Shown: piece by piece, positions 21,601 through 36,600 of the stretch
Layout of the letters: each line of letters begins with the position of its first letter
How positions within the stretch are numbered: the stretch's first letter is position 1
Source of the DNA: Larus michahellis
Lineage: Eukaryota > Chordata > Aves > Charadriiformes > Laridae
Direction of reading: 5' to 3'
DNA: 64,000 bases
NCBI RefSeq assembly: GCF_964199755.1
Contig: NC_133918.1
Location: 1,054,001-1,118,000 of the forward strand
The notes under the pieces: generated by a model
The model's input: only the letters and a program-made list of their open reading frames with translations
Databases searched by the model: none
Told to the model about the DNA's origin: nothing
Program-made: the position numbers and the translations under genes

Positions 21601-24600
21601 AAAGAGGGTAATGACACAGCCAGCAGCCACCAAACGAGAGCATTACCTTCATCGTCAAGCGTGGGGTAACTCCTGGCCGCACGGAGATCATACTGCGTTT
21701 CGTCCTTTTCAGAGGGGAGCTGGCTGGCTGAGAACGCTGCTGTTGGACCAGCCGTCTTGACAGCGAGCAAGGCACTACGCCCTTTCTTTGAGGGAGATGA
21801 CTTCAGAGCTGGATGAGAAGAGTGAAAGAGAAGATGAAATTGCCACCGCCACCAACTACTGTCCCACTAAAGGCACTTTTCCCTCCACAGGGAGAGGCCT
21901 CTGCCCTCCGACACACACACACGGGCTCTGCAAGTGCCATCTCCACAGGGCTGAGCCTGCGTCAGGCTGCAGGAGAGCTCCTGGGTGGGAGTCTCAGCAG
22001 AGCAAAGCCAGCCGTGACAAACCGAGGGCTTTGCAGTTCCCCAGCTTTGCTTTGTATTACGGCGGAAAAGCCTGCTCAGACTCTGGCCCAGAAAGCCTCC
22101 ACGTGGACTGAAGCAGCAAGACGGAGATAAGGCTCTGCCTCTCCCACTCCACACGGGCAACAGCTCTCGGACGAGGTACTTACAGGAATTCTTTCGAAAC
22201 ACCGTGTTGGTCATGAATTTGAAGAATCTCTCTGCATAAAAGCTGGGTCTGTGTACTGACACCGTGTCCTACAAAGGCAAGAAGCAATTGTTTAATTTTA
22301 AAATTGTCCCTCAAGGCAGAATTTCTATAACAACCGACGCAGTCTTTTTTATTCCAACATTTAGCACTGATAGAGCCTTAAAATGGAAAGGCTTAACTGA
22401 AATGATCTGATTAATGCTATAAATAAGCCTGAAGCATTGCCTTTGATTTGATTGCATTTGATTATACTCTTGCTGTAATTTTATAATGGATTTTGGTGAT
22501 TTTATCTCTCTGTAGACTTCCTGGATTTTTCAAATATTGGCCTGATTACACAGATATGATTTGTTCTGGCTTTGCTGGCTGACATTCAAAGCACACCTGG
22601 ACACCTTTGCATACGACACGGACACCAAAAATTCAGCACAGGGTCTCCATACATTTCAAACATTTTGCACTTTTTGTTTAAAAATAGTAAAACCGAAGCT
22701 ATCTCTGCTTCTGGCGTTCGACTGTGCTACCGTGACTTGGCATCTCCACCTTTCCTTTGCCTTGTTATTTAAAGGAAGCCAGGATATGCCATGCTGAAAA
22801 AAAGTTTCCACATCCAAAGTTGCTCTTTCGTTAAATACACACCTGGCGCTGCAGGAGACAAGACAGCAGGGAAACACCGCCAGGGATTTATTAACAGATA
22901 GCTTACTGAAGTGGAAACACAGTCAATCACCAAAGAGAGCAAACGCAGGGCTCCGACACGTACACGAGTGCTTGCGCCTTGCGCGTTCAGCTCCTGGTGT
23001 CGCGGGGAGAAGGAAAATGACAGATGGGAGCAGAGGAGGAAAGCCGGTAGCACGACAGCTAAACACGCGAGGAGGGGGAGTGAGCAAGAAAACCTGATTG
23101 GGAATAAGCGGCGCTACACCGCCGTGGAGGCACAAGAGGCAAGAACTATTCCTTTCATTGGCTTCCACTGTGCCAGTTCGGGCACTATAAATAGCGAGGT
23201 AATCGGCACCAACTAGAATAAACGAAGCCAAGGCAGGTAATCCTGCCGAGGCCTGGCCAGTTCCTGCCTCTGCACAGGCACTCACCCCGTCATGGACAAG
23301 GGCCTTCCAGGTATGTTCTAGCTTCTTGATGAACCTAATTCCAGGGGAGAAGGGGAGAGAAAACGAAAGAAGAGCGATTCAGGCACATAACTCTGTATCA
23401 AAGCCACCTTTCACAGCCCGCACGGGAGAGATCACTGAGCTGCTAACAATTCCGCCTTCATCCGGCGTGTAGCCAGGAGAGGTCAAGCCGAGCACAGCGG
23501 CATCTCTGCAGCGGAGTCAGAACTGCCTGGGAGCCCTACGGGGAAGGAGGAGCTGGGCTGGAAGAGGGGCAGAAAAACACCTGGAGATGCGCTACCCATC
23601 CGAGGCACAGAGCCGGGGAACTTCTTTATAAGCAGCTCATTATGTCTTAGAAAAATGGTTCTGTGTCACCAGCTGTTTTAAGGACAGGATAAAAATCCAC
23701 AGCCCCCAACACGCATCGACAGACAGCTTTAGGCAGCCTGCCCACTCATTAGCAAACTCTTCAGGAGAGGAAAATCTTCCTGCTTTCATTCAGTATTAAA
23801 ATAGATGTTAAGACACTTAAAGGGCAGACTGCAAAGTTACCTACCTGTATGACTGAAGGATATCTATTATCCCTACGTGTAGCAGGAGACGCTCTCCTTT
23901 GCCGTTCACGGCTGGGATTCCTCCCATCCTGCAGGTAAAACAAAGCCTCAGCGAGTGCACCCCAGAAAGAGCAGCTGTAAAACCCCGAGAGCTGCGGACG
24001 GGCAGACAGCGGCACTGACAAGAGGGCTCCGATGGGGTGGCTGGACACAACGCAAAACCTGCAAAGCCGCTTTGTGCGCGGCCATGGGAAGTCACCTACT
24101 GACCCAGGCCACCTCGCACAAGGTGTCCCTGGGGCTGCCGCCTGCATCGGCAAACACCGGCCATCAGGACAGGAACCGCGTCGCGTGGCAACGGCTCTGC
24201 CTGGGCCGGAAAGCACCGCATCGTTTTTTCATAGCTACAGGGTATTTTATTCTGGGGATCAGGTTATTTATCAGGTCAGTGTGAGCTGTCTGCCTGTTAG
24301 GGCAGCAAACCTTTAAGAACGAGGGTATTTCCAGTCCCATCCACGCTAATATCAGTCCTGCCAAAGGTGCAGCAAGCACTAGCACCAGCACACAACAGAA
24401 GCACGCCGGTCTCAGGCAGGCCACTGCAATTAGTCATACGACTTGAAAGAATGGAAACACCAAAGTATTATCCTGGCTTCGCCGTGACTCATCCTCCATC
24501 CACGCTGGAGCAGCTGGTTTCAAACAGCAACAAAGAGCAAACCCCCCGTTTGCGAGCAAGCTTGGTCCAGAGAGGCAGAGTCACAAGGGCCGCCTGCAGC

Positions 24601-27600
24601 CCGAGTGTCACAGATCGGGCATGGCACAGGACAGGATTTGGGCAACCCCCCCCTGCCCCCAGCTCCACCAGTTACTCCAGTGCTCGGCTGCACTGCTGTG
24701 TGCTAATTGCACTGGGATGCACTCAGGGTACTGTCAGGGATTCCAAAGATGGAGTGATGGAGAACAAACGCCGAGCTCCTAGGGACAGGCTGATCCCCAC
24801 TCCAGCACGCGGATGCTGAGCTAGAACTGAGCTAGTTTCATCTCCCCAGAGCGCAGGAGGATGTTTAGAGGCTGGTACAGGAGCTGACAACCTACAGACT
24901 GGCCTAAGAAGAGAGACCTCTGTGAGCACACAAATACTCCCCGCCCCAGATTTCCCCTTTCTCACCACACCACGTTACCGGCAGCAATACCACAACCCCC
25001 GGGAGAGACGCCCACTCTGCTCACATGGGCCGCAGTTCAGGATCTACTACTCCGGCCTCCACCTCTGCCCCTCCCAGCAGCGCAAGAGAACCCGGTTTTC
25101 ACCTACGTGTCATCTGTGTCTATGGACTCCCCCCGGGCGGCCCCACCCTGGATGGACTCCATGGCCGTGGAGTAAAGTGCCTTCTGCCCCACGGGACGCT
25201 TCTCATCCGACGTGCTGTGGGCTCCCTCAGACTGTCGCTCCCGTTCTTGCTGGTCTATGTTATGAACCCCGAGCAGGAGGCTGTAGTCCATGATTTTAAA
25301 ACTTTCCAACACCTACAGGTTAGCATTGAGTTTAAGAACAAAGACAAAATATCAGGCCAGCAGCTCAAATCCAGCACAGATCTTGAAGCACGGAACAACC
25401 CGTCCACATTCCCACTAACAACTCCTTTGCCAGAGCCTGAATGTTTCTGAACCAATCATCATCTCTGGACTTGACGGCACAGAGTTTGGCCACCCCACAA
25501 CCAACCCAAAGGGCTGAAGGCTTGCAAATAACACCGTCGTACCATGTATCTGCTGCACCCTGTATGGGAAAAGCGTATTTCGTCCCAACAACCCAGCTAA
25601 CAAGTGGAACAGGCTCCCACAATTTGACGCGCCAGGCAAAGGAACACAGCCTTAGTCCTCAGGGGCTGTCATGCCATCCAGCTCCGCTGCTTCGCTTTCA
25701 GGGAGAAGGGCAGTAGAAGGGATTTATCCTGCTTTGGGGTTAGCAGATTAGCAAGGTTCTCAGCCGTTTGCTCTTCCTCCTCATGCTCGAAAGGCACCGA
25801 ACTTCGTGAACCCCCTCCCCAAGACGCGGCCCCTCCTTACCAGACAGTCTCGTTGCAACGTTTTCACCAATGCACTGAAAGTGTCTGCATCCAACATCAG
25901 GCCCTCGGGCATGTCTTGTATGAAGTCTAGATCCTTGTACGTAGGGCTGGACTTTTCTTTTTCCTTCTTGGATGCCCGGCGTTTATAGGTTGAGCCTTTC
26001 AGGTCAAATTTCAGGTGCATTTTCACCACGCGAGGCAGAATGTTGTTCATCACGACCACGCGGATGTTTTTGCCCCCCGATTGCACACAATACAGTCCGT
26101 AAAACTTCGGCAGCAGAGTGCGTGGGTTCTGGTTCAGATTCTGCGGCAGGGGTGGAACAAAAGCATGGCGAAAGGTCATTTTGGCAGAAAACTCCTGCCA
26201 CGTTCAACACACGGCACGTTAACAGATCTTGGAGCAGTCAGGCTAGGGGTTCTTCACCTAGAGATTTTCTGAACTTTACACAAGAGCTCACTGGACGCAT
26301 TTGATAAACTCTTGCATTTCAGTGGCTTTAGGACCTGAAAATACCACTTATGCCTTGAATACAGGGAATGAGATGTTCAGCACTCTGGGCAAATAACCAA
26401 GTCCGGAAATTCCCCGCTTTCCCCATCAACAGCAGCTAAAAAAGGGAAACCAAACTGGGAGAGAAATAAACACAATAAGTGGGAACTTCAAGTTTAAAAA
26501 TAACAGCTATCTTCATCTCTTCAGAAGTGTCGGAAATCAAGAGCCATTCTACGGCCCAGAATAAACCAGGGACACGGTATTTTTTAAACAAAACAACATC
26601 AATTTTCTGCTCCTTTTGCAGAGTTGTTTTATAAAACCCAGTTGGCCAGAGAGCACGGATATCCTGATCCGCTATCATCTCCTTTTTTTTTTTTTAGGCA
26701 GCGGTATTGTTAGGAATGACATGACAGGCACGATTTGCTTGTTCAGCTTTGGGGAAATTTGGGAAGGCAACAGAATATCTCTGCACGCTACGAAAGGAAG
26801 GAGAGAGCTGACAGATTCTCTGACAGACGGCAGAAGCATGACCGTATTAAAATTTCATGCCCCTCCTCATCTCACCTAACTGGGCACAGGGGCGAGCCCT
26901 CTTTGCGAGCGCGCTCTTCAACACGGCGCAAGACGGAACGCAAACGGCACTTGCCCGGCTTTAAGTAACTGAGGATGCGACCACTCTGCTCCCTTCCCAC
27001 CGCCTTCTTCCACACCAGGTGGGTTTCCCCACGAACAGCAGAGAGAGCGCGCGTCAGCACCACAGTAACCCACAAGTGGCACGTAACTCTGCACCAGACA
27101 GGCCAGGTCGGTTTAATCCGTTACGCTGATTGCTAGCCAGGACAACAGCGCAACTCCAGTCCCATTCCAAATCCTCCACCTGATTTACTACGTGCGTTAG
27201 GCAAGAGGTGGCACTTTCCAAGAAAGCTCATCCTGTCCAGGAACTTGACTGTGACTTGCAAAAGCAAGCGACCGGCTCCCGCTTCCACACAGACACCCAA
27301 GGCCCTGTCTCACTTCGGCAAATTTTCCCCCAGTAAAGATTGAAAGGGAAGTATTTTCATAAAATCGGCATACGATCACAAAAATCAAACCCACTGCAAC
27401 ACGCACGCACACAGATGGGGCAGCATTAATGTCGCTTGCCATCATCACCTTCTCCTCGGCACCTCCATGGTGGCTCTAACGGAATTTCAGTGCCTTCATC
27501 TATCGAGTGGACCCTTCACCACAGTTACACAGGGAGACAGCTCTGGTTTACGCGCCAAAGCGTTGGGTTTGGTTCTGATTTACTACTTGTGACCACATGC

Positions 27601-30600
27601 AAGTCCTCTGGGTCTCAACATATTGCCCTGCCAGGCCCGAGATTTAGGCAAGAGCTACCTGCAGCAGACTGGATGTGCAAAACTGACTGGTACCGCGGGA
27701 ATCTTCAGCTTGGGACTGAGCCAGGACAACCAGCAACTGCCTTCGGAGCAGCTCTGTTACACAGCGGATATGGGAGATATCCAGGGACAGCCGCAGTTTC
27801 CCCACAAAACCAAGGTGGTTCTGTTACTGCAGTCATCACCCCGGAGCCAGGCTGAGGCAGACGCACGGCGCCAAGTGAAGAAGAATGAACCAGTGCTGGC
27901 GAAACGACACCCAGAAACACACATCTGGGAAGCCATTTTCAGGCCAGAACATGCCTACGAGCTATGGCACAATTATCTGCCTTACCTGACAGGCTAAGAG
28001 AGTTGGGGTTGTTCAGCCTGGAGAAGAGAAGGCTCCAGGGAGACCTTGGAGCCCCTTCCAGTCCCTGAAGGGGGCTACAGGAAAGCTGGGGAGGGGCTGT
28101 TTGTAGGGGCATGTAGCGACAGGACGAGGGGCAATGGTTTAAACTAGAGCAGGGCAGGGTTAGATCAGCCATGAGGAAGAAGTTCTTTACGCTGAGGGTG
28201 GTGAGACACTGGCCCAGGTTGCCCAGAGAGGGGGTGGAGGCCCCATCCCTGGAGACATTCAAGGCCAGGCTGGATGAGGCTCTGAGCGACCTGATCTAGT
28301 TCAAGCTGTCCCTGCTCACTGCAGGGGGTTGGACGGGATGGCCTTTAGAGGTCCCTTCCAACCCAACACATTTTAAAAAAAAAAAAAAGTTTACCCCCAG
28401 AGTCTGCAAGTAATTGGCGGGATTTGTGCTTCTGGGCCTGGCTTTGAGACGTGCTCTTGGTGATGTCCCCAGCACAGGGCGGGCAGGCCACAGGAGACGC
28501 AGGCTGGGGAGGGTGGGGGGCATGCCCCGGGCAATGCTTTGGATGGAAAAGCTGCCACCGCCAACCCAAGTCGGGTCCGAGGTGCCGGGCAATACGCACC
28601 ATGTAGTAGCCAGGAAGGAGCTTCTGTAGAAATTCAGCTTCCTTGTGCATCACAGTTTTTATGATGAATTCATCGTCGCTGGTGACATAGAAGAGGGAGC
28701 CGCTGGCACCAGGGTTCGACAGCTCTATCAGAGGCTCGTTACATAACGAATACTAGGGAAGAAAAGGAAAGAAAAAAAAAAAAAAGATTATTTTTAGCCC
28801 CCGCTCATTGCGCGTTGAGTTCCATGCCCTTGAGGGCTTTCCCCAGCACGCTGCCTCCCTAGAAGATTAAGGGGTAGCAAAGCTTAAGTGAAAACTATTT
28901 TCATTACAGGTTAGGTCTAAGCGGCAAACCTGATGGACAATTTACAATTAGAGACCGAGATTACAGTTCAGAGCACCCCAACTGCTGAGAACCAAGCTAA
29001 TAATCTGCTTTCAGTAACATCCAAGCTCCATAATGACATCTTGTATTTTCCCACTGTGCATGTATCACATTTAGGCTTTTTTTTCAGCATGTTACCGCAA
29101 GCGCCGAGGGAAAGACAGGATTTTAAGAGACATGACAGTCTGCTCAGGGTTCCCCGTATCACCGAGCTGGAGGGAACGCGAGGCACCGGCTGTCCTCTGG
29201 CCTCGTGCTCCCCTGTGACACGAGGATTTTTACAGCCGCGTCTCACCCCCTCAATCCTGATAGAAACCCAGGAAAAGGATTAGACCAGGTGCCCAAAGGA
29301 GAAGAGGGATCAGCACTGGGTAAGCACAGCAAGGGGTACCGCACCGAGAATTGAACCGGGAGGACACTTCTAGCCATCAGAACTCAAACAGCAGGTTCTC
29401 AAACGAGGAGGAAAAAAAAAAAAAAAAAAAGGCAACGGGGGGTGGGGGGGGCGGGGAAAGAAGGAAGTGCAGGCAAGCACATGCCCTTTGCAGGTAAGGG
29501 CCAACCCCAGGGTAACCGCGCCGGTCGCGTGGGTTCAGGGCAGCACCACGTCAAGAGCTGCCACAGCAAGAGGCAAGATGGGGAGAGGGAGGTAGGGCGT
29601 GCAAGGGACACAATCAGAGCAATAAATTAAACGCTCATCATTACGCACTGAAAACAGCTTTCAGCCCTGCACAGATTAGTGATCCAAGTCTTTATCAAGT
29701 TAATTATCTCATGCATAATTAAAGGCATTTGCTGCTGTGGCAGGCAAGAGAGAAGCAGGGGAAGCAGAAGCAACAAATCAGAGCCGCGACCTTTCCAGGC
29801 TCTTTGCCTCACCCAAGTTTTGAGCCACTCATCAAATCAGCTGCCATTATCTCGGATGGCACAGATGGGGACCGTGTTACTGTCAAACCGTGCAATGGCA
29901 GAGATTTGGTTCCGCTTGTAGGTGTTCAGCTGTGATTACCCCTACCTACAGTTCAACTCGGGGTAAAAAAGGGGCTATTAAAAAAGGGGGAGGGCGTGCG
30001 CTCGTTTGGATGTGTTCCCTTCCCCAGTTCAACAAATGTCCTTTTCTAAAGAGCAGGACGTCACATACATGCAAGGGATCAAATTCAACCCCAACGTACC
30101 CCAAGCCCCAACAGCTTGTATTACTAGGTATTTTAAAACAAGCCTTTCCAGCTCTGAGGAGCTTTCTGAGCACAAGAACAAGCTGTATTTTATTCCTTCT
30201 TTGTAAGACGATTAAAATAACTACACTCGCGTCGCTCTCGAGTGAGTACACAAAGAAAAATTCCCATCTTTGTCCTCAGAGCCCCAGGGGACATTACAGG
30301 GTTGCACCCAGCAGAATGCAATTCCTTTTGCTTGTAAACACAGTAAGTTATTGTCACCACAAGCAACAGAGAGGGAACCCCGTCGCGTAGCTCACACAGC
30401 ACTCGCTGTGTGCAGATCATTGCCTTTCCCTCCAGGGCGAGCCAGCAGCTACCTCGTAGCAAACAAAGACTTGGGCTGAGCGGTGCTGGTCTTGCTGGGA
30501 CCGTCACTGGATCTCCTCCAAAACTGAACAGACTCCCTAAATCCACAGCCTGTTCCCACTCCTGGCTGGGATCAGAGCAATGCCTCAACTCTTTTCTGTC

Positions 30601-33600
30601 CCTTTTAGGCAAGAATCGCTGACAGCCTTCATTTAGGGGCAAATTTCTTGGGTTACTCTAGACCATCGCAAACAACGGAGGAAAGACGGAGAAATCCCAA
30701 AATATATCCATACCAAATAATCATCTGGACGAATCCCAAAGAGTTCTCGGAAGTACCGAAAAGCCACTGGCGCGTAAGTCTTGAACCTGAAGTCAGCGTA
30801 ATGGTGAGCCGGGGTGAGGTTACTGCCTTCGCTGCACAGAAGAGACAGGAGGTGAGCAGGGCCTCTGCGTTACCGCTCACCAGACAGCTACAGCCACATC
30901 AAGGCTACTGGATATTTAAGAGGAACCGAGCCTCGCAAAATGACACCTTAGGAACAACAACAAAACATCTTTCTCCTGTGGCAGGACAACAGGAAAATAG
31001 ATTTTAAATTATCTGCCACAAACTACTTCCAGATAACGCGTGGAACCACCGCTTGCCAAGCAGAATATATTTACACAGGGAATACAGCTTTTACGAGCTT
31101 TGTTTATTCACAGAGCTGAGTTTCTTCCATCTCAAACAGGGGATAATTTTGTGGAAGAAATTCTAGATGGACAGGTAGAAAGAAAAGCACGTAGGAAGGC
31201 TAACAAGCGCAAGTATACAGCACTGCATCTTTCACTTCCTTGTGCAAGCCAGTGTACTGCAGAATCTAACACTTCCCACTGTTATGTTTGTACGTAATCG
31301 ATGCATATTTAAAACATTCAGAGCATCCAACTCTGTGATCTAAAGACAGATGGAAGCTCTCTTGAAAAAAATCACTGAGAGGAAAAGAAATAACTCATCC
31401 GTTCATTTTGTTTCCCCTCTCTCCTTTACCTCGGGAAAAAAATGCTCTCCACCACGTAGAAGTCCTGCATCAGGACATCTCTCTCTGGCTTGGAGCTCAG
31501 ATTGCCGACAGTATATCCAATCCCTAGCTGGATGGCCCCCTTCAGAGTGGACGAGGTGGTCTGGCAGAAAGAAAAGAGCAGTCAGTGAGCGTTTCACAGC
31601 AGATTATCGCCATAACATCCCCTATAACAGAACGCAGTCGTGTCTATGGCTTCTATGGGGTCACCCCAGGCGCTACATACTGCTACACAAGTTCAACCAG
31701 CTGCTGAAGGGTTAAGGCTCCCAGAAGGTTTGCCATTTGCAAGATTATGCAGTACGAGGGCGCTGCGTAAAATCTAAATCAGCTCGGTAGCTGTTACCAA
31801 ACTGAACCAGGAAAGCTCGGCTGTGCTATTGCTAACCTCGGGCCCCAACTCCTCAGCCTGCTACCTACACGCAGCCGCCCGTCCCCACGCCGCAAACCCA
31901 AACCTTTTTGTAGGTGGTTTCACCAGATGCATCAACGCCTCGATGACCTATCTTCTTCCCTTGGCCGGGCTGTCCTGGTAACGATGGTCCCTGCAACGAA
32001 AAGAGCATGGCTAAAGCCCAGAAGAGAAGCTGACCTGGCCAACAAGAACACGCAGAGCGGCACAGGCACAACCACCATATCGTGGGGATCGCTCTCTACC
32101 GCTGGACAAAAATCTGCAGAGCGCAAACAGGTGTAATTGGCACCAGCAAGCCTTAAAACAAAGCTGTTTGAATTATACATCCATCCCACAAGACAAGAAG
32201 AATTAGAATATCCAACCACTCCATCTGACACCCTCGGTACTGAGCGGGCAGAGCCCTCGGCAAAGATGCTGAGCTCAGGGAAGATCTGCTTGCTTCCCAG
32301 CTGCCAAGATTCCGCAGCAGTTGCTCGACTGCCGTTTCCCATCGATTTAAAATAGCCACGAATTAAATCAAACAGCAAGAGAACTTTATTCTTAAAAATC
32401 CCACGCCCTCAGGTGTCATACCAATACCTCGCGCTTCACTGGAGAAATACAAGCCAGACAAGAGGGAGAAACCAACCCCACTCCTGCCTTCGTACGGAGA
32501 AAACCCACGTAAGTGAGATCTCATTTGTTTACAATTGAGAGGAGGAGCCCGCACAGGGTGAACCGCGACACCAGCTCTTCCTGAAGTTTTGCAAAGAGTT
32601 TCCAGAAAAACTATGGGGCTGCCAGCACTTCCGAGAGAGAACAAACCTCCTCCTACCCCATTTTCCTCCTCTTCTACCTCCGAGTCTGCCTGGGCCTTTT
32701 TGTGCTGATCCAGGAGGGAGCAGATCGTGGCCGTACCCTTCCGCAAGCCAACACAACCAGGTTTTGTGGGGTTTGATGCGGCTCCTTTCGCAGCCCTGCG
32801 TGTGGGGCCTCTATTCTCTGCCACAGGGCAACGTTTTGCCTCCTCCTCCGCTCCCCCAGCACCCACCCGCGACACCGGGGGGTTCCTTACACTAAAGAAC
32901 AGCCAGGCTTTGGGTGTTCCTTTAAGCAGCCTGCGGAGAGATCCAAGGTCATTTCCCAAGCGACAATATTGTATCGCACTCTCTCTCAAGTGCTGCACAG
33001 ACCCATCTCCGAACTGATGGCTACAGCAGACAATGTATAATTTTGTTCAGACTACAGAAGTTCTTTGTGTTTTAGCTTTTAATCAAGAGCTTGCAGCTAT
33101 TTCTGGCCAAACTGCCTGTACTTCTGGTACTAAGGGCCCGACCGAGCTCTCCTTCAAAAAAAATATCTTATTTCCCACTCCATTTGAAACGTTTAGCACG
33201 GCCGGGCTTGCTTCCCGGGACTCCTTCTCCCAGCAGTCGTGATCAGCAGCACAGCTCAGCCTTGCCTCGCAGCTTCCAACCAACAAGCCGCAGCCCATCA
33301 CACACAAGCTCAGGCTGTGTCGTCCTGCCTCGCCACGCAGCTCCTCATCATCCTCTCGAAGCGATTAACAGACACGGGTAGCGGTTAAGGGATTGCCATC
33401 ACATGAAAAGCAGGAGCAAAAGTCTCTTCCGCAGTCCCTTGTCTACCCGTGACTGTGTTTCCAGGGCAAGAAAAAGCGGGGCTATTTGTGCCCTGAACAA
33501 AGCAATCGACTTCCACAAAAGCTGAGCTTCCCACTATGCATATCTCCGGGGGGTGAGAACGAATCGAGTGCCACATTCCTGGCAGTTTTATGGGAAGATT

Positions 33601-36600
33601 TTTGCTATTCACATATACAAACGCTCATCATCCCAGGTGAGTAATGGAAAGGGGTACGTCAGAAAGCCAGATCAAAGAAAATTCATTTGAACATGGTGCC
33701 CTAAACCAAGAGTGTGGGCTTCAGGGAACAGCTTTCAGGCACAGATCCTCCTACTAGATTCCCTGCTGCCAACTGTGAAGTTTTGCTCCAGAAGGTAACA
33801 GTGATTCAGCAACCTGCGACCTGGATTATGTGTGAGAAAATATCAGCTCCTCGAGATGTTCCCCTCTTTTATGGCTTCACAAATCACAGCCTCCTCGACT
33901 CGCTCGCAGGAGCGGGTAAGACCCAACGCTGAGCCCTGGAGACGCTCAATACACGGATTCTCCATTTATCCCCTGCTGGTTCTGGTGTGGGAGAGGTGCC
34001 CTGAGCCACTTACTTACAGACATCATGGATCATGCGGCTAAAATTGGCCACGTGGTGGGCATAATCCCTTCACATCCCCTCTGGGCTGGTGGTGATGCTA
34101 ACACAGCGACTCCAGAGACCTGCCATTAATTTTCTTTCTTCCAAATAACAGATATCAAATTTTCAGTAATCTTAAACGTATTTTTAAATCCAACTTTGCT
34201 CAAAAAAAGTCAGGCACGAGCGTTTTCTAGAGCTCTGTGTTCTCGTTTCTCAACACGGGGTTTTCAAGGCCAGCTTTACACATCTCACCTCGGTGACGGC
34301 TGCCTTCTTCGGTGCCAGACCTGAGGAGAGAAGGGAAGAGCATCAGTAAAAGTAGGGACATCAGGAAAAAAAACAAAGAAACCAATGAGAAAATAGCCTA
34401 ATGCTTTGCTCTTTCAAGCAAGCTGGAAAGCCTTTAAAAGCAGCTGGTTCACTAGTGCGGGAGTCTGAAGTCACAGGGGTCACCCAAACAATTTCGTATT
34501 CAGAAGCAAAAGACGCACAGTTCTCCCCAGCAATGATGTTTCCCAGAGGCTTCCGCGGAGAGAGTTCTGGTAAATCCCTGCTGCACCGTAAGTAATAGCT
34601 CCACAGCGCGCTGAAGAGTCAGTTACATGCAGAAGCCCAGAGAGACACTTATGAAGCCGCTTTCCAGCCACTCAGAAGGCACTCGACAAACCATATTGAT
34701 AATCGAATCTATTTATAGAATCCGAGGTCCAAATATATCGCAAAAATGGATGCATCATTTATCTCTACCACGGCCTTTGGGAGAAGCTGCCATTACCCCA
34801 TTACAGCGAACAGTGAGAAACAAGGATTCTGCCTGAAGCTTTCAGATAGATACTCAAGAGTTGGAAACACGGGCCCAAACCCACCTTCCCCTTCCCCAGC
34901 ACGAGCCCAGGCTGGCAGGGAGCTCCTTAATTTTCAGACAACAGCGAGAACAGGCTCCTCTGCTGCCGGCCCCGCGGGGCGTTTGCTGGCCTGCCGAGAG
35001 CCTCGCGAGTGGGACCACAAGCTCCAGCCCAGCTGGCTCTGGAGAGCCACCATGAACAAGGATCAAGAGCTGCTTAAGAAGAAGAGCTGCCCACCCCATC
35101 CCGGCAGCACAACGTCCCCTGCCAAGGCAGCCCCCAGACCCCGGAGTTAGGAGAGAAGCCCGCTTGCACAGAACACAAACCCAAGGCATAGATTTACGGC
35201 CGTCCAGGTAGGAGTCTGCTGCTCCCTGCTCCTGCCTGAAGCATTCCTACAAGCACAGATCCTTAAGCAACCCACAATCCTTCAGAAAGGGCTTAATTTC
35301 ACAAGAGGCCGTTGAGTGGAGCTTGAGAGTTTTGGCTACGAAGAAGAAAGGCTCTTCCAAGCCTTCAACTTTTCCCCATTTGAGGCAACAGGGGGATTGC
35401 ACAATCGCCTACTGGTGCGCAAATCCTCCTACTTGAGAGGGAAACCAACCCTCAAGCTGGGCTTGGTCCGTCTCTGGGGGGAGCAGGAGATGTCCAGCCC
35501 TCCCGGCTGGCAAGGGGTGAAGCCCCAGAGGATCCATCCCAACATGCTGCTGCTTCAGCATCTCCCCCGTTTGGCCAAGAACTACAATGGTTTAACTGGG
35601 GTAACTGCTCAAGCTCCTCAAATACGAGCAGCAATGCTTCAGGGCTTGTTTCAAACGGAGCCTGAGCAAGGAGCTGGGCATAACAGGAGCAAGATGCTCT
35701 GCAAATGACGATAGCACCAGGAGAGAGCTTGATTCAGTTACTTTTCAGGCAGTATTTCAGACACTGGGAAGCAAAAAACCAACAAACACAAAAAAAGCCC
35801 TTTGGTGGCCACGAGAGAGATGAAGTCACTCTCGATCAGAAACGCTGAGGTTCTCTCACCATCCGGTCTCAGCAAACTGGGTGCAAAACGGGTCTTGTCA
35901 ACGCGGCACTTTGAACTGTCTGCAATGCAGCTCCCCAGCACGACAGCTTGGCCCGCGCTTGCAAAGCCGGAGCGGCATGGGAGGGTTCACTTCTTGCTCT
36001 TTTGTTTTAAATCCTGCTCTCCGGGGCCCGGGCTGCACATCAGGAACAGAATCACAGGACTGCAGCAAAGGTCTGAAACCCCGTTCCCCCCGTGCAAGCC
36101 GCATCGCACAATCCCATCTCAGAACACTAGTGCCCCCTCAGCGAGTTCACTGATGACACCAAGCTGCGTGTGTGTCGACACGCTGGAGGGAAGGGATGCC
36201 ATCCAGAGGGACCTGGACAGGCTGCAGAGGTGGGGCCTGTGCAAACCTCATGAAGTTCACCCAGGCCAAGTGCAGGGTCCTGCACCTGGGTCAGGGCAAC
36301 CCCCAGCACAAACCCAGGCTGGGGGATGAAGGGATGGAGAGCAGCCCTGAGGAGGAGGACTCGGGGGTGTCGGTGGGGGAGAAGCTCCACAGGCCCCGGC
36401 ACCGTGCGCTGGCAGCCCAGAAACCCCCCGCAGCCTGGGCTGCATCCCCAGCAGCGTGGGCAGGGGGGCGAGGGGGGGATTCTGCCCCTCTGCTCCGCTC
36501 GGGGGAGACCCCCCTGCAGTGCTGCCTCCAGCGCTGGGGCACCGACAGCAGAAGGACACGGAGCTGTTGGAGCGGGGCCAGAGGAGGCCCCGGAGATGCT

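Noticed and set aside
29310-29365. tRNA-like T-arm on the minus strand (GGTTCAATTCTCGG)
   Set aside because: No acceptable A-box or acceptor stem at the right spacing; probably chance or a worn tRNA-derived SINE end.
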